From assembly GCA_037974665.1 (NCBI GenBank), contig CM075768.1, positions 61,398,316 through 61,462,315 on the forward strand: DNA of 64,000 bases, in the 5' to 3' direction. Within the stretch, counting starts at the first letter, position 1. The number at the start of each line of letters is the position of its first letter. The notes under the pieces are model-generated. The model searched no databases. It was not told the origin of the DNA and worked only from the letters and a program-made list of their open reading frames with translations. This document shows positions 1 through 11,984 of this stretch, in pieces. Position numbers and translations under genes: made by a program. The DNA comes from Ehretia macrophylla. Lineage: Eukaryota > Streptophyta > Magnoliopsida > Boraginales > Ehretiaceae.

Positions 1-670
1 ATAGTCTTTAATGCTTGCCTTATTATAATATTGACTTGTTTGTATCTTTAAATGATAATTGTATGCATTGCTTGGCTAAATGCATTGCATACTCCTCTCA
101 TCTCCGTCCTTGAGACCAATTGCCCTCGCTGAGCAATAGTTTTTGCTCATTCCTCTCTATACTATATTTTTACAGGAGTAGTTGAAGCAGACCCTCTTGA
201 GGTAATTGAGGTGGAGGAACAGGTGGAGGTGTTCCCCTGATAGCACTTCTTTGCTTTGCTGGTGGTTGGTTACCAGATTTTGTGCGAGCCTTGCTTGATA
301 TGTATATTGCTTGGAAGTCGCTTAATTTTGAGGCTTGTAGCGTTGTATGTATTTTCTAGTTTGAGGCCTCTACGGTCTTATGTTGTATAAGTTGTAAACT
401 TATACTCTTGTGACTAACAAGGAAATGCATGCTAATGGAATTGATTAGTGGCATAAATACTTGTGTAGTATGCATATCATTTTTGGGTTACAAAGTTGGT
501 TAATAGGAAATGTATGTTTCAAAGAAAGTTGGCTTGTTTGAATTGTTTTATGGCTTTCGCAAGTATTATGATGATTTTAGGGTTTTTGGATCGTCCGCGG
601 TACAGAGGAGACTCCGTCCGTGTGTTGGGTCCGGGCTTGGCCTTTTGCGGGGTCGGGTCGGGGCGTGACA
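1..670 (+). mobile_element. 3' part of a nested LTR (third LTR family), truncated by window start
   Basis: This stretch has no match in the other two family 1 LTRs, whereas sequence from 671 onward matches them closely, so it is an insertion into that LTR. It ends in a GC-rich stretch closing in GGCGTGACA, a typical plant Ty3/gypsy-like LTR 3' end (TG...CA form). Directly after it TCTAC (671-675) is a candidate target duplication; the left copy lies outside the window. At 124-150 it carries the CTCGCTGAG...GCTCA hairpin followed by CAG at 173-175 that is also found in the other long LTRs here. The 63-codon frame near 496-687 is not supported as a gene. Whether this is a solo LTR or the 3' LTR of a complete element cannot be seen. 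Confidence 0.7.
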
Positions 671-1779
671 TCTACAGCTCGTTTTAGCATGATAAACAGA
701 GATGTTGCCCAAATATTTACATAAATGTTATACATGTTATTTGCATGCCGTCATAATGCCCTATTTATACTTGAAAATTGCTTTATTATAGCCATTATTC
801 TATTGCCAAGAAAATATTTATTACTTGCTCGGGACAACCACTTTAGTTGATCCCCATATGATTTGTTGTGTGTTCTATGACTACTTGTGCATGCTTGTGT
901 GTACTTGGGGGTTGCAACCTCAGGCCCGATAGCTTGCACGAACGTTGGGCAGCATAGGGCCCGCCGGTGCTCCCTTGTCTATCGTGGACCTATACCCTCT
1001 CTCGCTTGGTACCACCCTTGGAGAGTTGGGTCGTAGATTTTGGATACAATCCGGAGTATCCTATTGGGAGAGATAAGAAGTTGAAATTGAGATCAAGGCT
1101 GGCCACCTCATGAAATACTTGACTTGTTCCTACTCTCACTTGGTACCACCCTCATAGAGTAGTGTCCTACTCTCGTTTGGCATTCCACCCTCGGAGAGTA
1201 GGCTGATATCTGTTGTGGATATATGCCATTATTGTTTACCTAAATGTCATTTTTGTTATTATATATGACACAAATGTAATTTACTACTAGTTATCATATC
1301 TTATATAGACAATTTGTTATACCACCGTATGTGATTTGCATCATGATTTCCAAAAGAGACCAACCAGAAATGTTTTCAAAACTCTTTTATTCTATCCTCA
1401 CTGAGCTTTCCCAAAGCTCACCGTTTTTTCTCCCCCCAGCGCAGGTACAGCTTAGCTTGAAATAGAAATAGACTTTGAATGTTTACATGCTCAAAGCCTC
1501 TTGCTATCATAGTTGGATCCAAGTTGTAAAAGTTAGAGTTTGTTGTATTAATTTCGGGAAGAAGGGTAGCTGTGTTGAAACCTCAGTTTGTATAATAGCC
1601 GAGTAGTTATAAGATTTTAGATGTTGTAACACCCTTTTGTACATAAATTATTATATAAAGGCTAGTTATTAAGTAATTCTTTATTTACTGTTCCTTTTAA
1701 TAGAAAGTTATGATCTCGCAATGACAGTAAACGTAGACTTTGACCTAATCTTGAGAAGGGTTAGGTTGGGGTCGTTACA
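671..1779 (+). mobile_element. Family 1 LTR copy 1 (3' portion)
   Basis: Matches the 3' third of the LTRs at 2422-5810 and 6453-9833 with only scattered substitutions. It ends in GGTCGTTACA, and the primer-binding site follows two bases later, which fixes the LTR boundary. The 5' part is displaced by the nested element at 1-670. It contains the conserved CTCACTGAG...GCTCACC block (about 1396-1422) with CAG at 1437-1439. Non-coding. Confidence 0.85.
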
Positions 1780-2421
1780 GGTGGTATCAGAGCTTACATA
1801 GCTCATAAGCCGGGATAGGATCTTCGGACGGTGGGTAGTTATCTTTTAGGAATATGTGTTTAGCATGATGAAACGTGCCTAATATGCTTGCCTTTTAAGT
1901 GTAAACCCATCTAATATGCCTTGTGAAGCTAATGTGTGTTGATTGTGGTATTAGCCTAGTGAAGAACTTCAACTTTCATCAAAATATGTTAACTTGAGGT
2001 ACCAGATAAATAAGAGCTTGATAACTTGGCACGACCGTACAAAGGTTAGCTTCCTTGATTTCTTAAATGATTGTTCACATGAAGTAAGGAGTACTTCAGT
2101 GGCTTAACTAGAGTATAGATGGAAATATTCAAATAATGGATATGGAGGTCGTACTTAAGTGTGAACTACGAAGGTGAAAATAGGATTACAAGCTTGAACC
2201 ATCAGAGAGTACCAGAGATAAAATCGATCCTGAGGCAATAGCAATCCTAGACTACTTACTAGGTTTTGATTAGTAGAGGAAGCTTGTTATTAGGAGGACA
2301 CCTATATGCTGAGCTTTTGTTTGAACAGTCTCATCGTTTCATTTGGTGGTACCCAACAAGGAGTATCTTAGCAAATAGGTAAGTAAATTGCGAGGACGCA
2401 ATTTTTGTAAGGAGGGGAGGA
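1780..2421 (+). mobile_element. Family 1 internal region, copy 1 (PBS to PPT, non-coding)
   Basis: Begins with TGGTATCAGAGC at 1782-1793, the initiator-tRNA-Met type primer-binding site of plant LTR retrotransposons. It ends with the polypurine tract AAGGAGGGGAGGA at 2409-2421, immediately before the next LTR. Only 642 bp lie between, far too little for gag-pol. The last part (GCGAGGACGCAATTTTTG) resembles the end of a Ty3/gypsy pol gene just before the polypurine tract, so this is probably a deletion derivative whose whole gag-pol was lost. That origin is inference. Confidence 0.85.
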
Positions 2422-5400
2422 TGTAAGGACCCGTACTCGGATCCCGAATAATAATATATGAAATAAGTGTTCCTTATGTGTTTGGCTTACTTCACTTATG
2501 TGCTTGGTGTTTTTGTGTTTAGAGATAAGTGTTTTATGCTTCGAGATATTTTAAATTAGGAGGAAATGTTGTAACTAGCATATCAAGCTAAGATTCCTTT
2601 CAATTATCAAGTAAATTATGATAATTTGTGCTTGGAAGTAATTGGAAATACTAAACTTATGGGATTCTATTAATCAACCTTTAATTATTTGGAGTGTCAG
2701 GATAATAAACTAAAATATTATTTGAGAAAAAGAAAGTAAGGCGTTAGCTGAACTATTCTAATTTGAGAATGATACCTAGTTTTACCGTTCAAAGTTTATA
2801 ACTTAGATAGACCTTGGAGTATGGTAGTTTGATATAAATTAAATAAACTATTACTGTAACTTCGTTGAATAGTTTCATTGAGGGACTAACTTAGTTTAGC
2901 AAAAAGGAATTAGAATGTTAGTTAAACTTATTAAGATAAAGTTTTCTTTTAAAATATGTCATTAGGAATTCAGTTGTCTTCTATAAGACGGTATAGGATA
3001 CTAGTTATCTTGAGGAATGTTTGCAGACCATAGAATGGGTATTAGAGTAAAGATGGGTGATTATCATCTTGGGTAGCTTCGGTTATGGAATTAAATTGTT
3101 ACAAGAAAACGGTATAGTTATAAATGGACCTACTACCAAGTAATGTAAAAATTTGGGAATTAGAATTGATTAGCGCTGGCTAAATAAGGGAACCAACTTC
3201 TAGTAGGGTGATTATATAACACCCACTTGAATAAGTAGGGGATCCGATCAGTAAATGTGGGATAAGATGGACTTAGCTTAATTTATTAGTCTTCTTTATT
3301 TTACTTACGCAGCTATCATAACCAGCTTTGTTGAGTAAAACAATAGAAATATAAGCGTTGAGCAAGGTGTTAGCTAGGGACTAACATAGCCGACCGTTAA
3401 TTTGGTGGTCAGGGTTAATTAATTAATTGTTTACTCTAGAAATATACTTTGAAGTTGCTAACACAAGGGTTTAAATTAAGAAAAGGATATTAATGGGCAT
3501 AAATGGATTAGAAGTTTTAACGCCAGGGGTTGAACAAAATATTGCTATCCGCCTACATAGGCGTTATACTGAGTTGGGATTGGAGAGAAGCAGTATTAGT
3601 ACACTTAACAGGTTGCTAGAAAAAGTATTAACTTGAGGATGGTAATCTGTAAAGTTAATTGATTTGATTGATATTAAGGAATAAAAGCTTAAATAATACC
3701 CGAGTGTTGAGTGCCTTTATTTGTGACAATTATGGACTTAACGAAGCATATGAAATTAAGACAAGGAGAGGCTACGATAATTGAGTATTTCCATTGCCTA
3801 TTATCATTTAGAAGCTTTGACTTTTGATAAACATAAGATTTCTTAGAAACTATTAATCTAACTATAGTTTATACCTACCACGAATTAATAGGAGTTCTTA
3901 TAACATTAATTAACATAAAGCTTAGGGTCATTACAGGGATGTAAAACCCCATATCGTTACTAAGTAAAACTTTTTATCTGCTTACAAGAGTATGGGTGAT
4001 TTCCTTTAACGTTTTGAGCTATTTCGACTGTTTTTCCGAATTTAGGGGTTTTTGGTCTGGAAAAGGGGTTCCACTTCGGGGCCAATTAAAGGAAAATTAG
4101 GATTCCGTCGAGAAAAACAGGTATACGCTATTGAGTTTCTTTTAACTTGTACTACTTAACAGTGAAGTTTGGCAAAATTGCAATCCGGCCCGAAAATACG
4201 AATATCAGGACACCTACGCGTGAAACGAGTAAAAAATGGAATGTTGGTGTCACTCTCGGAGAGTGACACGTGTCTAAGGACACGTGTCACATATGCGTGG
4301 ATGTGCCACGCATGCGTGACACGTGTCACAAATGCGTGGACGTGCCACGCATATGAGACACGTGGCGGGACACGTGTTCCGCATGCATTGGTTTGGAAAA
4401 CCTATATAAAGGGGTCACTTGACCCCCTGAAATCAAATAGGCAAACACTTTTCTCTGGCCCAATTTCACTAAATTATATCGATTCAGTTAGTTAATGTTC
4501 TGAAGGTTTCAAAATCGGTCCAATTTTTCTCCAATTTTCAGCTATTTAAGGTGAGGAGATTTTACTAAAAACAGCATCTTATATGTTTATATGATTATTA
4601 TATGTCTATAACATGATTTGTTATTTTAATATTCTAGCTTGAGATAAATATCATACTTATTAATATTCTTTATTTATTTGAATTAGAGTGACTTAGACAA
4701 TATTTACTGCTCGTTTTAGCATGATAAACAGAGATGTTGCCCAAATATTTACATAAATATTATACATGTTATTTGCATGCCGTCATAATGCCCTATTTAT
4801 ACTTGAAAATTTCTTTATTATAGCCGTTATTCTATTGCCAAGAAAATATTTATTACTTGCTTAGGACAACCACTTTAGTTGATCCCCATATGATTTGTTG
4901 TGTGTTCTATGACTACTTGTGCATTCTTGTGTGTACTTGGGGGTTGCTACCTCAGGCCCGATAGCTTGCACGAACGTCCGGCGGCATAGGGCTTGCCGGT
5001 GCTCCCGTGTCTATCATGGACCTATTCCCTCTCTCGCTTGGTACCACCCTTGGAGAGTTGGGTCGTAGATTTTGGATACAATCCGGAGTATCCTCTTTGG
5101 AGAGATAAGAAGTTGAAATTGAGATCAAGGCTGGCCACCTCGTGAAATACTTGACTTGTTCCTACTCTCACTTGGTACCACCCTCATAGAGTAATGTCCT
5201 ACTCTCGCTTGGCATTCCACCCTGGGATAGTAGGCTGATATCTGTTGTGGATATATGCCACTATTGTTTACCTAAATGTCATTTTTGTTATTATATATGA
5301 CTCAAATGTAATTTACTACTAGTTATCATATCTTATATAGACAATTTGTTATACCGCCGTACGTGATTTGCATCATGATTTCCAAAAGAGACCAACCAGA

Positions 5401-5810
5401 AATGTTTTCAAAACTCTTCTATTCTATCTCACTGAGCTTTCCCAGAGGTCACCGTTTTTTCTCCCCCCAGCACAGGTACAACTTAGCTTGAAATGGAAAT
5501 AGACTTTGAATGTTTACATGCTCGAAGCCTCTTGCTGTCATAGTTGTATCCAAGTTGTAAAAGTTAGAGTTTGTTGTATTAATTTCGGGAAGAAGGGTAG
5601 CTGTGTTGAAACCTCAATTTGTATAATAGCCGAGTAGTTATAACATTTTAGATGTTGTAACACCCTTTTGTACATAAATTATTATATAAAGGCTAGTTAT
5701 TAAGTAATTCTTTATTTATTGCTCCTTTTAATAGAAAGTTATGATCTCGCAATGACAGTAAACGCAGACTTTGACCTAATCTTGAGAAGGGTTGGGTTGG
5801 GGTCGTCACA
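2422..5810 (+). mobile_element. Family 1 LTR copy 2 (complete, 3389 bp)
   Basis: Starts TGTAAGGACCCG directly after a polypurine tract and ends GGTCGTCACA directly before a primer-binding site, with TG...CA termini. It is very long for an LTR and about five times longer than the internal region it serves. It serves both as the 3' LTR of the upstream internal region and the 5' LTR of the downstream one, so the locus is LTR-int-LTR-int-LTR. A promoter region lies at 4255-4410, a donor-like AAG/GTGAGG at 4551, and the conserved CTCACTGAG hairpin at about 5428-5453 with CAG at 5468-5470. Short open frames inside it, for example around 4169-4495, cover the G-box repeats and are not genes. Confidence 0.9.
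4255..4410 (+). promoter_or_regulatory. G-box cluster and TATA box of the family 1 LTR (copy 2)
   Basis: Five CACGTG hexamers (4267, 4281, 4320, 4359, 4371) fall within 110 bp, mostly in the palindrome GACACGTGTC. They alternate with a second palindrome made from ATGCGTGG and CCACGCAT. A clear TATA box, CTATATAAA, follows at about 4402-4410. CACGTG is the G-box/ABRE core bound by plant bZIP and bHLH factors. That this LTR responds to such factors is inference. Confidence 0.75.
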
Positions 5811-6452
5811 GGTGGTATCAGAGCTTACATAGCTCATAAGCCGGGATAGGATCTTCGGACGGTAGGTAGTTATCTTTTAGGAATATGTGTTTAGCATGAT
5901 GAAACGTGCCTAATATGCTTATCTTTTAAGTGTAAACCCATCTAATATGCCTTGTGAAGCTAATGTGTGTTGATTGTGGTATTAGCCTAGTGAAGAACTT
6001 CAACTTTCATCAGAATATGTTAACTTGAGGTACCAGATAAATAAGAGCTTGATAACATGGCACGACCGTACAAAGGTTAGCTTCCTTGATTTCTTAAATG
6101 ATTGTTCACATGAAGTAAAGAGTACTTCGATGGCTTAACTAGAGTATAGATAGAATTATTCAAATAATGGATATGGAGGTCGTACTTAAGTGTGGACTAC
6201 GAAAGTGAAAATAGGATTACAAGCTTGAACCATCAGAGAGTACTAGAGATAAAATCAATCCTGAGGCAATAGAAATCCTAGACTACTTACTAGGTTTTGA
6301 TAAGTAGAGGAAGCTTGTTATTAGGAGGACACCTATATGCTGAGCTTTTGTTTGAAGAGTCTCATTGTTTCATTTGGTGGTACCCAACAAGTAGTATCTT
6401 AGCAAATTGGCAAGTAAATTGCGAGGACGCAATTTTTGTAAGGAGGGGAGGA
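5811..6452 (+). mobile_element. Family 1 internal region, copy 2
   Basis: Same 642-bp length and structure as the copy at 1780-2421: primer-binding site TGGTATCAGAGC at 5813-5824, polypurine tract AAGGAGGGGAGGA ending at 6452. A short ATG frame at about 6057 (seven codons, then stop) could be the remnant of a gag start; the other copy has lost that ATG. Non-autonomous: it would depend on proteins supplied by another element. Confidence 0.85.
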
Positions 6453-9400
6453 TGTAAGGACCCGTACTCGGATCCTGAATAATAATATATGAAATAAGTG
6501 TTCCTTATGTGTTTGGCTTACTTCACTTATGTGCTTGGTGTTTTCGTGTTTAGAGATAAGTGTTTTATGCTTCGAGTTATTTTAAATTAAGAGGAAATGT
6601 TATAACTAGCATATCAAGCTAAGCATTCCTTTCAATTATCAAGTAAATTAAGATAATTTGTGTTTGGAAGTAATTGGAAATACTGAACTTATGGGATTCT
6701 ATTAATCGACCTTTAATTATTTGGAATGTCAAGATAATAAACTAAAATATTATATGAGGAAAAGAAAGTAAGGCGTTAGCTGAACTATTCTAAGTTGAGA
6801 ATGATTCCTAGTTTTACCATTCAAAGTTTATAAGTAACTTAGATAGACCTTGGTGTATGCTAGTTTGATATAAATTAAATAAAGTATTACTGTAACTTCA
6901 TTGAATAGTTTCATTGAGGGATTAACTTAGTTTAGCAAAAAGGAATTAGAATGTTAGTTAAACTTATTAAGATAAAGTTTTCTTTTAAAATATGTTATTA
7001 GGAATTCAGTTGTCTTCTATAACATGGTATAGGATACTAGTTATCTTGAGGAATGTTTGCAGACCTTAGAATGGGTATTAGAGTAAAGATGGGTGATTAT
7101 CATCTTGGGTAGCTTTGGTTATGGAATTAAATTGTAACAAGAAAATGGTATAGTTATAAATGGACCTACTACCAAGTAATGTAAAAATTTGGGAATTAGA
7201 ATTGATTAGTGCTGGCTAAATAGGGGAACCAACTTCTATTAGGGTGATGATATAAGACCCACTTGAATAAATAGGGGATCCGATCAGTAAATGTGGGACA
7301 AGATGGACTTAGCGTAATTTATTAGTATTTTACTTACGCAGTTATCATAACCAGCTTTGTTGAGTAAAGCAATAGAAATATAAACGTTCAGCAAGGTGTT
7401 AGCTAGGGATTAACATAGCCGACCGTTAATTTGGTGGTCAGGGTTAATTAATTAATTGTTTACTATAGGAATATACTTTGAAGTTGCTAACACATGGGTT
7501 TAAATTAAGTAAAGGATATTAACGGGCATAAATGGATTAGAAGTTTTAACGTCAGGGGTTAAACAAAATATTGCTATCTGCCTACATAGGCGTTATACTA
7601 AGTTGGGCTTGGAGAGAAGTAGTATTAGTACACTTAACAGGTTGCTAGTAAAAGTATTAGCTTGAGGATGGTAATCTGTAAAGTTAATTGATTTGAATGA
7701 AATTAAGGAATAAAAGCTTAAATAATACCCGAGTGTTGAGTGCCTTTATTTGTGACAATTATGGACTGAACAAAGCATATGAAATTAAGACAATGAGAGG
7801 CTACGATAATTGAGTATTTCAATTGCCTATTATCATTTAGAAGCTTTGACTTTTGATAAACATAAGATTTCTTAGAAACTATTAATCTAACTATAGTTTA
7901 CACCTACCACGAATTAATAGGAGTTCTTATAACATTAATTAACATAAAGCTTAGGGTCATTACAGGGATGTAAAACCCCATATCGTGACTAAGTAAAACT
8001 TTTTAGCTGCTTATAAGAGTATGGGTGATTTCCTTAACTCTTTAAGCTATTTTGGCTGTTTTTTCGAATTTAAGGGTTTTTGGTCCGAAAAAAGGGTTTC
8101 ACTTCGGGACAAATTATAGGAAAATCGGGATTCCATCGCGAAAAACAGGTATACGCTATTGAGTTTCTTTTAACTTGTACTACTTAACGGTGAAGTTTGG
8201 CAAAATTGCATTCCAGCATGAAAATACGAAAATCAGGACACCTACTCGCGAAACGGGTAAAAAATGGAACGTTGGTGTCACATTCGGGGAGTGACACGTG
8301 TCTAAGGACACGTGTCATGCATGTGTGGATGTGCCACGCATGTGAGACACGTGGAGGGACACATGTCACACATGCGTGGGCGTGCCACGCATGTGAGAAA
8401 CGTAGCGGTACACGTGTTCTGCATGCATTGGTTTGGAAAACCTATATAAAGGGGTCACTTGACCCCCTAAAATCAAACAGGCAAACACTTTTCTCTGGCC
8501 CGATTTCACTAAATTATATCGATTCAGTTAGTTAATGTTCTGAAAGTTTCAAAATCGTTCCAATTTTTCTCCAATTTTCAGCATTTTAAGGTGAGGAGAT
8601 TTTACTAAAAACAGCATCTTATATGTTTATATGATTATTATATGTCTATAACATGATTTGTTATTTTAATATTCTAGCTTGAGATAAATATCATGCTTAT
8701 TAATATTCTTTATTTATTTGAATTAGAGTTGACTTAGATAATATTTACTACTCGTTATAGCATGATAAACAGAGAAGTTGCCCAAATATTTACATAAATG
8801 TTATACATGTTATTTGCATGCCGTCATAATGCCCTTTTTATTCTTGAAAATTTCTTTATTATAGCTGTTATTCTATTGCCAAGAATATATTTATTACTTG
8901 CTCGGGACAACCACTTTAGTTGATCCCCATATGATTTGTTGTGTGTTCTATGACTACTTGTGCATGCTTGTGTGTACTTGGGGGTTGCAACCTCAGGCCC
9001 GATAGCTTGTATGAACGTCGGGCGTCATAGGGTTTGCCGGTGCTCCCTTGTCTATCATGGACCTATTCCCTCTCTCGCTTGGTACCACCCTTGGAGAGTT
9101 GGGTCGTAGATTTTGGATACAATCCGGAGTATCCTCTTGGGAGAGATAAGAAGTTGAAATTGAGATCAAGGCTGGCCACCTCATGAAATACTTGACTTGT
9201 TCCTACTCTCACTTGGTACCACCCTCGAAGAGTAGTGTCCAACTCTCGCTTGGCATTCTACCCTCGGAGAGTAGGCTGATATCTGTTGTGGATATATGCC
9301 ACTATTGTTTACCTAAATGTCATTTTTGTTATTATATATGACTCAAATGTAATTTACTACTAGTTATCATATCTTATATAGACAATTTGTTATACCACCG

Positions 9401-9833
9401 TACGTGATTTGCATCATGATTTCCAAAAGAGACCAACCAGAAATGTTTTCCAAACTCTTCTATTCTATCCTCACTGAGCTTTCCCAGAGCTCACCGTTTT
9501 TTCCCCCCAGTGCTGGTACAGCTTAGCTTGAAATGGAAATAGACTTTGAATGTTTACATGCTCGAAGCCTCTTGCTGTCATAGTTGGATCCAAGTTGCAA
9601 AAGTTAGAGTTTGTTGTATTAATTTCGGGAAGAAGGGTAGCTGTGTTGAAACCTCAGTTTGTATAATAGTCGAGTAGTTATAATATTTTAGATGTTGTAA
9701 CACCCTTTTGTACTTAAATTATTATATAAAGGCTAGTTATTAAGTAATTCTTTATTTATTGTTATGATCTCGCAATGACAGTAAACGCAGACTTTGACCT
9801 AATCTTGAGAAGGGTTGGGTTGGGGTTGTTACA
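6453..9833 (+). mobile_element. Family 1 LTR copy 3 (complete, 3381 bp), right end of the element array
   Basis: Starts TGTAAGGACCCG and ends GGGTTGTTACA. The next base begins 5S spacer sequence (TGGCAAGCCTGAACG), so this is the true right edge of the retrotransposon array within rDNA. TGGCA (9834-9838) would be the right target duplication; its partner lies left of the window. Small indels against copy 2 (for example near 7330 and 9760) show independent divergence. Confidence 0.9.
8285..8450 (+). promoter_or_regulatory. G-box cluster and TATA box of the family 1 LTR (copy 3)
   Basis: Four intact CACGTG hexamers (8295, 8309, 8348, 8411) remain and one has decayed to ACATGT. The TATA box is CTATATAAA at about 8442-8450. 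Same order and spacing style as at 4255-4410. Confidence 0.7.
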
Positions 9834-9873
9834 TGGCAAGCCTGAACGTGGCAGAAAAACAAAACGAAAATGG

Positions 9874-9991
9874 GGGAGCAACACGAGGACTTCCCAAGGG
9901 GTCACCCATCGTAGTACTACTCTCGCCCAAGCACGCTTAACTTTTGAGTTTTGATGGGAACCGGAGCATTAGTGCTGGTATGATCGCACCC
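9874..9991 (-). rRNA. 5S rRNA copy 1 (divergent)
   Basis: Full length (118 bp) with intact A-box type core (AAGCACGCTTAAC on the plus strand). About eight differences from the array consensus, including GGGAGC at the 3' end. Followed on the plus strand by a class B spacer. Confidence 0.9.
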
Positions 9992-10404
9992 GTCATGTTG
10001 GGTGCGCAAAGCCCTTGTGTGTCATCCTTTTCGCAGCTCATGACGAACGATCCACAACGAATAAACAACGCAAAAAGAGGAAAGTGGCCCAAAATAGATA
10101 AAAATGTTCAATTTTGGGCCCAAAAAAAGGCATAGCCAAGTGTGCACGCTGCCCCCGTCGTAGAGCTCTCAGAGAGCTTTCCAACAGTAGGTTGTGCGTC
10201 GCATACCTCCTTATAGATCAAAAGTTATGGGCACTGGAACGACGGAGACCTGGTCACAGGCCCCACACCCTCGGTTTGCGGGCCCAACTTCTACACGAAG
10301 CGAAGTTGTCTTGCCCAGGATGCTGTGGGTCTCGATAATAGGGATGTGACGGATAAAGCATCTTGGCAAGCCTGAACGGGGCAAATAAACAAAATGAAAA
10401 GGGG

Positions 10405-10521
10405 GGGTGCAACACGAGGACTTCCCAGGGGGTCACCCATCTTAGTACTACTCTCGCCCAAGCCTACTTAACTTCGGAGTTTTGGTGGGATCCGCGCATT
10501 AGTGCTGGTATAATCGCACCA
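10405..10521 (-). rRNA. 5S rRNA copy 2 (divergent)
   Basis: 117 bp, lacking one base where most copies read CCGGTGC. A-box altered (AGCCTACTTAAC). 5' end reads GCACCA instead of GCACCC. Confidence 0.88.
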
Positions 10522-10920
10522 GTCATGTTGAGGGCACAAAGCCCTTATGTGTCATCCTTTTCGCCGTTCACGACGGACGATCCATGATGAAGAAACAGAG
10601 CAAAAAGAAGAAAAATGGCCCAAAACTGATGAAAATGTTTGATTTCGGGCTCCGAAAACAGGCCCAGCAGAGCAAGCTTGCTGCTTCGGTCGTAGAGCTC
10701 TCGGAGAGCTATCGAACGGTATGTTGTACATCACATAACTCCTTACAAATCAAAAGTTATGGACACTGGAGCGACGGAGACCTAGTCACAGGCCCCACGC
10801 CCTCGGTTTGCGGGCCCAGCCTCTACGCGAATTGAAGATGCCGTGGGACTCGATAATAGAAATGTGACGGATAAAGCATCTTCGTAAGCCTTAACGGGGC
10901 AAAAAATAAAACAAAAAAGG

Positions 10921-11038
10921 GGGTGCAACATGAGGACTTAATAGGGGGTAACGCATCGTAGTACTACTCTCGCCCAAGCACGCTTAACTTCAGAGTTCTG
11001 ATGGGATCCGGTGCATTAGTGCTGGTATGATCGTACCC
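10921..11038 (-). rRNA. 5S rRNA copy 3 (divergent)
   Basis: Full length with an intact A-box, but the 3' third (C-box region) is damaged (ACTTAATAGG, GTAACGCATCG). Confidence 0.88.
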
Positions 11039-11452
11039 GTCACGTTTAGGGCGCAGAGCCCTTATATGTCATCCTTTTCGCGATTCACGACGAACGATAC
11101 AGGAAGAAGAAACTGCGCAAAAAGAAGAAAAGTGGCCCAAAACTGATGAAAATGATTGATTTTGGGCTCCGAAAATAGGCATTGTAAAACTAGCTTGCTT
11201 CCCTCATCGTAGAGTTCTCAGAGAGCTTTACAATGGTGTGTTGTACGCCGCATAACTCCCTACAGATCAAAAGTTATGGGCACTGGAGTGACGAAGACCT
11301 TGTCGCAGGCCCCACGCCCTCGGTTTGCGGGCCCAGCCTCTAAGTGAATCAAAGTTGTCTTGCCCAAGATGCTGTAGGACTCGATAATAGAAATGTGACC
11401 GATAAAGCATCTTGGCAAGCCTGAACGGGGCAAAAAAACAAAACGAAAAGGG

Positions 11453-11570
11453 GGGTGCAACACGAGGACTTCCCAGGGGGTTACTCGTCCTAGTACTACT
11501 CTCTCCCAAGCACAATTAACTTCAGTGTTCTAGTGGCATCCGGTGCATTAGTGTTGGTATGATCATACCC
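11453..11570 (-). rRNA. 5S rRNA copy 4, AATT A-box subtype
   Basis: Carries AGCACAATTAAC in place of AGCACGCTTAAC. Also GTTACTCGTCC in the C-box region and GTGTTGG near the 5' end. Confidence 0.88.
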
Positions 11571-11984
11571 GTCATGTTAAGGGTGCAAAGCCCTTATGTG
11601 TCTTCCTTTTTGCGGTTCACAACGAACGATCCAAGACGAAGAATCAGCGTAAAAAGAAGAAAAGTGGCCTAAAACAGATGAAAACGTTTGATTTTGGGCT
11701 GCGAAACTAGGCACAGCAAAGCAAGCTTGCTACCCCCGTCGTAGAGCTCTCGAAGAGCTTTCCAACGGTATGCTGTACACTGCATTACTCCTTGCGGATC
11801 CAAAGTTATGGGCACTAGAGCGACGGAGACCTGGCCACAAGCCGCAAGCCCTCAGTTTACGGGCCCACCCTCTACGCGAAGTGAAATTGTCTTGCCCAAG
11901 ATGCTGTTGGACTCGATAATAGAAATGTGATGGATAAATCATCTTGGCAAGCTTGAACGGGGCAAAAAAACAAAACGAAAAGGC

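Noticed and set aside
1780..1795. tRNA gene or fragment at TGGTATCAGAGC
   Set aside because: It is the 12-base primer-binding site only; no cloverleaf surrounds it. The same holds at 5813, 39284 and 45766.
4169..4495. 108-codon frame with repeated Cys/His/Thr-rich segments (also at 8197-8535)
   Set aside because: The peptide repeat is just translation of the G-box palindrome cluster in the LTR promoter.
10180..10260. Spacer segment with TTTCCAACGG...AAAAGTTATGG, which reminded me of sequences in some plant retrotransposon leaders
   Set aside because: I cannot confirm homology without a database search; it is simply part of every 5S spacer here.
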